Source: Gammaproteobacteria bacterium
GTDB lineage: Bacteria; Pseudomonadota; Gammaproteobacteria; Arenicellales; JAANXG01
Reading direction: 5' to 3'
Length of the DNA stretch: 20,460 bases
Assembly: GCA_018263405.1 (NCBI GenBank)
Contig: JAANXG010000120.1
Location: 1-20,460, forward strand
The notes under the pieces were generated by a model, which saw only the letters and a list, made by a program, of their open reading frames with translations, was not told the origin of the DNA and ran no database searches. The translations under genes and the position numbers were made by a program. Shown here piece after piece: positions 16,303 to 20,460 of the stretch (positions within the stretch are counted from its first letter, which is position 1; every line of letters begins with the position of its first letter).

Positions 16303-18579
16303 ATGCGATTTCGTGGCCCGGATAACAATAATGCGCAGAAGCTGGAGATCGTCAGGACCCAGCCCACTTTTGGACTAAAGTTTGCGTCGGTGATCATGCT
16401 CGTCTGCGCTACCGGTGTGGCGTGGGGAGCCGAAACGATTTGCGTTCCCGACCTAATCACCCGGCCGGCGCCAGTGGAGCCGGGCCCCGACGGTCCGGCA
16501 ATCGAACTGGAAGGCGACGAAGTGGAGTCGATCGGCGAGGACACGATAACGCTTAGAGGCAATGCCACGATGCGGCGCGGAGCCCGGGCGATGGAGGGCG
16601 ATGTTCTGACTTATCACCGTAAAACCGGGGAGCTTGAAGGGGAAGATGAACTGACGCTGTATACGGAACAAGGAGACCGTATAGAGGCTTCGTACCTGAA
16701 AATGCACGTCGAAACCCGTATTGGCGAGGCCGATGACGTGAAGTACCGTATCGCCCACCGGGACCGGGAACACGAGGATCCAACGAAAACTTATGTCAGG
16801 GCCCGCGGTGCGGCGAAAAAAGCCTATATGGAAGGCCATGATGTGACTCGTCTTGAAAACGCCACGTATACAACCTGTAGTAAGGGTGACGACTCCGTAA
16901 TGCTGTTTGCCGACGAAATCACCCTGGATCAGGGAACCGGCCGTGGCTTGGCGAAAAATCTGAAAATAGAGTTCAAGGACGTGCCGATTTTTTATTTCCC
17001 GCGCGTCAGTTTCCCCATCAGCGACGAGCGGAAAACCGGATTTCTGTTTCCAAGTTTCGGTGCCCAGGAGGGTTCGGGATTCGTTATGTCTACGCCCTAT
17101 TACTGGAATCTGGCGCCAAACTACGATTTTACCTTGTATCCGCGCCTCTACACGCGTCGCGGCGTACAGGCCGGCGGCGAGTTCCGTTATCTGACCGAAA
17201 ACTCAGAAGGTTCGCTGTACGGCGAATATCTGCCGTCCGACAGCGAGTTCAACGACGAGGATCGCAGTGCTTTGCACCTGAAGCATGAACAAGAGTTCAC
17301 CGATCGAATCGGCGGGAGTATTGACGCGCAGCATGTCTCCGACGACGCATATCTCGACGATTTCAGCAACGATATAGAGATTTCCAGCGCGACCAACCTG
17401 CCGCAGGAAGCGGCGCTGAATTATAACGGTGACGTTTGGGACGTGGAGTCTATATTTCTCGCACACCAAACCATCGACGATACGATACTCGACGCGAATG
17501 AGCCGTATGACACGTTACCGCAAGTTTCGGCTGACGCAGAGCGTGAATTAACGCCGTACAACTTAAACCTTGAGTTTGAAAGTCAGATTGTCAATTTTAT
17601 ACATGATGAACTCGACGATGGCTGGCGGCTGGATGCAACGCCTTCCCTCGGAAAGAATTTCGAATCTGTCTGGGGGTATATAGAGCCGAAATTATCGGTT
17701 CGCCACACGAGTTATTTTCTCGATCGGAACGGCGCCGGGGACGATAGTCCGAGCAGAACCCTGCCGGTTTTCAGCGTCGATTCCGGGATATTCCTGGAGC
17801 GGAAGACCTCCTGGCTCGGCGAGCCGGTTATCCATACGCTGGAACCGCGGTTGTTCTATGCCTTCATCCCTGAAGACAACCAGGACGATTTCCCGAATTT
17901 CGACACCGGTGCGGTCGATCTGGATAACTTCGGCAACATGTTTCGGGAATTCCGCTTCTTTGGCGCCGATCGTGTAGGGGACACCAATCAGATTACCGCC
18001 AGCTTGGAAAGCCGAGTACTCGAATCCGAAACGGGTGATCAGTGGATGAGCGGCAGAGTTGGAATGATTTTTTTCCTGGAGGACCGTGAAGTCAACCTGA
18101 ACCCCAATGAGGTGTTCGATGAGAACACCTCGGATTTCCTGGCCGAATTCGATGCGCGGTTAACGGACCGCTGGGAAACCGAAGCTTTTTTGCAGTGGGA
18201 TACAGAAGGCACTGACGTCAAGGAAGCGAGATTCGCTTTGAGATACGAACAGGAAGGGCGACGATACGTGGATCTTTCCTATGATTTTTCACAGAATAAC
18301 AAAGAACAACTGCGTGCCGAATCGACTTGGCGGATCTTGCCGCGCTGGCACTTGCTTTTGGAGGAGCGTTACTCGATCCGGGAAGATGAGAACCTCGAAA
18401 CAAGCGTGGGGCTGGAGTATGACGGTTGTTGCTGGCGGGTCCGTGGATTTTTCCAGCGCCGGGGCGAGTCCGACGAGACGTTCCGAAACGCGATCATATT
18501 TGAGTTGGAATTGACCGGTTTGGCCAGTATCCGAGCAGGCACTTCCGGGTTGCCCGGTATCCAAGCAGGCGGTCAATAG
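16303..18579 (+). CDS. lptD: LPS-assembly outer-membrane protein LptD
   Basis: LptD is the beta-barrel that, with lipoprotein LptE, inserts lipopolysaccharide into the outer leaflet. The 758-aa product has a long N-terminus with a signal-like segment (about 24-43, ending WGA), a periplasmic LptA-like beta-jellyroll (about 65-200, with GNATMRRGARAMEGD), and the barrel beyond about 230. Four cysteines match the two inter-domain disulfides of the E. coli protein: Cys47, Cys192, and the pair Cys709-Cys710 in YDGCCWRVRG. The extra C-terminal tail carries an imperfect duplication (18515-18540 and 18545-18570). surA follows after 21 nt, so co-transcription is likely. No sigma-E promoter fits the start. 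Confidence 0.96.
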   Translation: MRFRGPDNNNAQKLEIVRTQPTFGLKFASVIMLVCATGVAWGAETICVPDLITRPAPVEPGPDGPAIELEGDEVESIGEDTITLRGNATMRRGARAMEGDVLTYHRKTGELEGEDELTLYTEQGDRIEASYLKMHVETRIGEADDVKYRIAHRDREHEDPTKTYVRARGAAKKAYMEGHDVTRLENATYTTCSKGDDSVMLFADEITLDQGTGRGLAKNLKIEFKDVPIFYFPRVSFPISDERKTGFLFPSFGAQEGSGFVMSTPYYWNLAPNYDFTLYPRLYTRRGVQAGGEFRYLTENSEGSLYGEYLPSDSEFNDEDRSALHLKHEQEFTDRIGGSIDAQHVSDDAYLDDFSNDIEISSATNLPQEAALNYNGDVWDVESIFLAHQTIDDTILDANEPYDTLPQVSADAERELTPYNLNLEFESQIVNFIHDELDDGWRLDATPSLGKNFESVWGYIEPKLSVRHTSYFLDRNGAGDDSPSRTLPVFSVDSGIFLERKTSWLGEPVIHTLEPRLFYAFIPEDNQDDFPNFDTGAVDLDNFGNMFREFRFFGADRVGDTNQITASLESRVLESETGDQWMSGRVGMIFFLEDREVNLNPNEVFDENTSDFLAEFDARLTDRWETEAFLQWDTEGTDVKEARFALRYEQEGRRYVDLSYDFSQNNKEQLRAESTWRILPRWHLLLEERYSIREDENLETSVGLEYDGCCWRVRGFFQRRGESDETFRNAIIFELELTGLASIRAGTSGLPGIQAGGQ
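18515..18570 (+). repeat. 26-nt imperfect direct repeat in the lptD 3' end
   Basis: The segments 18515-18540 and 18545-18570 match at 22 of 26 positions with a 30-nt offset, in frame. They encode TGLASIRAG and SGLPGIQAG near the end of LptD, just before the stop at 18577. Confidence 0.7.
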
Positions 18580-18600
18580 TAGTACGGTGAAAAAGCAGCG

Positions 18601-19878
18601 ATGATTCGAAGTATTGCGCATTGGGTTGTATTGTCCATTCTGGCATTTAGTGCTTATGCGGCTGAAATAGACAAGGTGTTGGTAGTCGTCAATGACGACG
18701 TGATTACCGAAAGTGAATTCGAGCAAACCCTCTTGCGCATCAAAACGGATCTTGCGGCCCGGGGAGGCGAGTTGCCGCCGGAGAATCAGATTAAGCAGCA
18801 GGTCTTGGATCGCATGATTCTCCAGGAAATTCAGTTACAACTCGCGAAACGTGCCGGTATTGAGGTCGCGGAATCGGAACTCAATAGCGCCATGGCGGAT
18901 GTCGCAGACCGGAACAATTTCACCGTCGATCAGCTCCGGGTGGCGATGAAACGGGAAGGCATCGATTATGAGCTGCTGCGGGAAAATATCCGTACCCAGA
19001 TGATTACGCAGCGCCTGGCGGAGCGGCAAGTCGCCCGGGCGGTCGTTGTTACCGACGAGGAAGTGGATGTATTTTTGTCGCAACCCCGGCAGAAGGCTTC
19101 GCAGAAACGAACTCGCTTCAACATTTCTCATATCCTGTTAAACGTTTCCGGCTCGGACAACGAGGCCCGGATTAGCGGCACGCGTCGTAAAGCGGTTGAA
19201 ATACGCCAAAAGATCATTAATGGAGTGGACTTCGAACAGGCTGCGATTTCTTATTCCCAGGCAAACGATGCTCTGGATGGCGGCGTATTAGGGTGGCGTG
19301 CGCCGTCTCAGTTGCCGGACTTGTTCCTCAATGCGTTGAATAACATCGGGCCGGGAGAAGTGACGCAGGTGATTCGAAGTCCTAATGGGTTTCATATTCT
19401 CAGGCTTAACGACGTTGAGGGGAAAGCGCCTCGGAAAGTAATCCAGCACAAGGTTCGGCATATACTGGTTCGTACCGATGAGTTCACGTCTGTGCAGGAA
19501 GCTGCACAGCGACTGGAGCAAATTCGGAATCGGATTGTAAATGGGGACGATTTCGGTGAACTGGCCCTGGCTCATTCGGATGACACCATATCCAGTGTGC
19601 AAGGTGGGGAACTCGGATGGCTTTCCCCCGGAGATACCGTTCGGCCCTTCGAGGAGGCGGTGCGGCAACTGGATGTCGGTGAAGTCAGTAGACCGGTACG
19701 CACACCGTACGGCATCCATCTCATTCAGGTTCTCGACACACGTAGAGCCAAGCCGACCGAAATGAAGCGCAGTATAGCGCGCCGGCAACTTCGCGCCATC
19801 AAAACCGGAGAAAAAATGCAGGAATGGCGTGATCGTCTACGGGACCAAGCCTATGTCAAGATTGTAAATCGGGTATAG
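18601..19878 (+). CDS. surA: Periplasmic chaperone and peptidyl-prolyl isomerase SurA
   Basis: SurA escorts unfolded outer-membrane proteins, including LptD, across the periplasm to the BAM complex. The 425 aa are close to E. coli (428). A signal peptide (1-20, ending SAYA) is followed by the N-terminal chaperone domain (AEIDKVLVVVNDDVITESEF onward, to about 165). Two parvulin domains follow (about 172-272, RFNISHILL, and about 283-382, HKVRHILV), then a C-terminal helix that completes the chaperone core. ATG 18601 has only a weak ribosome binding site. It follows lptD, as in E. coli, but the usual next genes pdxA and rsmA are missing. Confidence 0.97.
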   Translation: MIRSIAHWVVLSILAFSAYAAEIDKVLVVVNDDVITESEFEQTLLRIKTDLAARGGELPPENQIKQQVLDRMILQEIQLQLAKRAGIEVAESELNSAMADVADRNNFTVDQLRVAMKREGIDYELLRENIRTQMITQRLAERQVARAVVVTDEEVDVFLSQPRQKASQKRTRFNISHILLNVSGSDNEARISGTRRKAVEIRQKIINGVDFEQAAISYSQANDALDGGVLGWRAPSQLPDLFLNALNNIGPGEVTQVIRSPNGFHILRLNDVEGKAPRKVIQHKVRHILVRTDEFTSVQEAAQRLEQIRNRIVNGDDFGELALAHSDDTISSVQGGELGWLSPGDTVRPFEEAVRQLDVGEVSRPVRTPYGIHLIQVLDTRRAKPTEMKRSIARRQLRAIKTGEKMQEWRDRLRDQAYVKIVNRV

Positions 19879-19984
19879 GGATTCATGCGTAGCCTAGCCT
19901 CGCGGCTGCACTGTCCTGGCCACGAAGCCTGTTCCGCGTGCCGGCGCGGTGCATCGTCCAGGGGCCGGTTCGCGGGAGTGATGG

Positions 19985-19993
19985 TGGTACAAT
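19985..19993 (+). promoter_or_regulatory. Candidate extended -10 element upstream of ubiK
   Basis: TGG (19985-19987) joined to TACAAT (19988-19993) fits an extended -10 (TGn plus a 5 of 6 match). No good -35 was seen. The start of transcription would fall near 20000, essentially at the A of the ubiK ATG (20001), which would make a leaderless or near-leaderless message. Confidence 0.35.
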
Positions 19994-20000
19994 CGAGAAT

Positions 20001-20252
20001 ATGAGACCGAATGCCCAACTGTTCGAACAACTGTCGCAAACCATGAACCGGATCCTGCCCCGGGAACTGACCGACGAAGTTCGGGAGAACATCCGAGGCG
20101 GGATATCAAGCGTGCTGGACCGCTTTGACCTTGTCACACGAGAAGAACTGGAGACTCAGGAAGCCGTCCTGAGACGAACACGAGAGAAACTCGAATACCT
20201 GGAAACCCGGGTTGCCGACTTGGAGAAACATCTCGACGAGCGAAGAGACTAG
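20001..20252 (+). CDS. ubiK: Ubiquinone biosynthesis accessory factor (UbiK/YqiC, BMFP domain)
   Basis: UbiK helps UbiJ and the soluble Ubi enzymes in the late hydroxylation steps of aerobic ubiquinone synthesis. The start at ATG 20001 gives 83 aa, the family size. The frame is open from 19938, but the added part has no family-like sequence. The N-terminal half begins MRPNAQLFEQLSQTMNRILP and is amphipathic and helical. The second half (about residue 45 on, TREELETQEAVLRRTREKLE onward) is a coiled coil, as in the trimeric BMFP proteins. The gene is often found near comM; here it stands 122 nt after surA with no partner visible. Confidence 0.88.
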   Translation: MRPNAQLFEQLSQTMNRILPRELTDEVRENIRGGISSVLDRFDLVTREELETQEAVLRRTREKLEYLETRVADLEKHLDERRD

Positions 20253-20265
20253 TGCATTTCCCCGA

Positions 20266-20290
20266 GGGATCGGCATCCCGAGCAACTTTT
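20266..20290 (+). terminator. Weak terminator-like hairpin after ubiK
   Basis: GGGAT (20266-20270) pairs with ATCCC (20275-20279) around CGGC, and TTTT comes at 20287-20290. The 5-bp stem is short and the T-run is displaced by 7 nt, so this is only a weak rho-independent candidate. Confidence 0.22.
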
Positions 20291-20294
20291 CGTA

Positions 20295-20410
20295 CTGACA
20301 AGGCGCGGCGAGGAGTAATAGTCATTCCATTGCGACGAGCCGCAACGAAGTCAGCGTGAAAAAGGGCTGGAAGGCCGCCGTGAACGGTAATTGTTAACAG
20401 GCCCTAGGGC
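20295..20410. repeat. Palindrome-rich noncoding segment, possible dispersed repeat
   Basis: The noncoding tail holds nested inverted repeats. CTGAC (20295-20299) pairs with GTCAG (20350-20354), enclosing TTGCG (20330-20334) paired with CGCAA (20341-20345). Two perfect palindromes follow, TGTTAACA (20392-20399) and GCCCTAGGGC (20401-20410). No coding frame supports it. The density of symmetry resembles a dispersed intergenic repeat or structured RNA, but no second copy occurs in this window. From 20411 to the end I see nothing specific. Confidence 0.3.
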
Positions 20411-20460
20411 ACCTCTATCAATTGTCGGTTCAAGTCGTAATTTCTCAAAAAGTCCGTGCA

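Noticed and set aside
16277..16303. Possible sigma-E promoter before lptD
   Set aside because: A GAAC...TTCTA pair exists with 17-nt spacing, but the -10 runs into the ATG, so the transcript would start inside the gene.

Overview
The window is almost entirely a conserved chromosomal segment of a gammaproteobacterium. The evidence is gene content and order: gatCAB divergent from mreBCD-mrdA-rodA-mltB-rlpA-dacA, then lptD and surA with amgK-murU beside them. I recall the gatCAB/mreBCD and lptD/amgK/murU arrangements from Pseudomonas. The details differ from both Pseudomonas and E. coli, so I do not name a genus.

Layout. Positions 1-802 hold no confident gene. This stretch has two 9-bp hairpins, a terminator-like hairpin, and a 45-nt 3' fragment of a tRNA-Arg with anticodon TCG ending in CCA at 550. 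Such a fragment is the usual footprint of an integrative element, so the DNA left of 550 is probably the distal edge of an island whose body lies outside the window. A 65-aa unknown protein follows at 803-1000. gatB, gatA and gatC (minus strand, 1035-4258) encode the glutamyl/aspartyl-tRNA amidotransferase.

From 4379 to 12912 a plus-strand, tightly packed run encodes the cell elongation (Rod) machinery and its partners: MreB, MreC, MreD, PBP2, RodA, a lytic transglycosylase (MltB), RlpA and the D,D-carboxypeptidase DacA. From 16178 down to 12945 the minus strand carries amgK, murU, an AraC-type/O6-alkylguanine methyltransferase fusion, and lipB. Overlaps and close spacing suggest one transcript. 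From 16303 the plus strand carries lptD and surA (outer-membrane LPS assembly and its chaperone), then ubiK, a small ubiquinone-synthesis factor. The last 200 nt are noncoding and rich in small palindromes.

The theme is envelope construction: septation-independent peptidoglycan growth, trimming and recycling (AmgK/MurU return MurNAc to UDP-MurNAc), and outer-membrane assembly. I found no clearly new multi-gene system. The points most worth a second look are the island boundary, the unusual placement of lipB in a unit with a DNA-repair fusion gene, the small unknown protein at 803, a C-terminal duplication in LptD, and the palindrome-rich right end. Several starts were moved from the longest open frame on the basis of family length, ribosome binding sites or ATGA overlaps.
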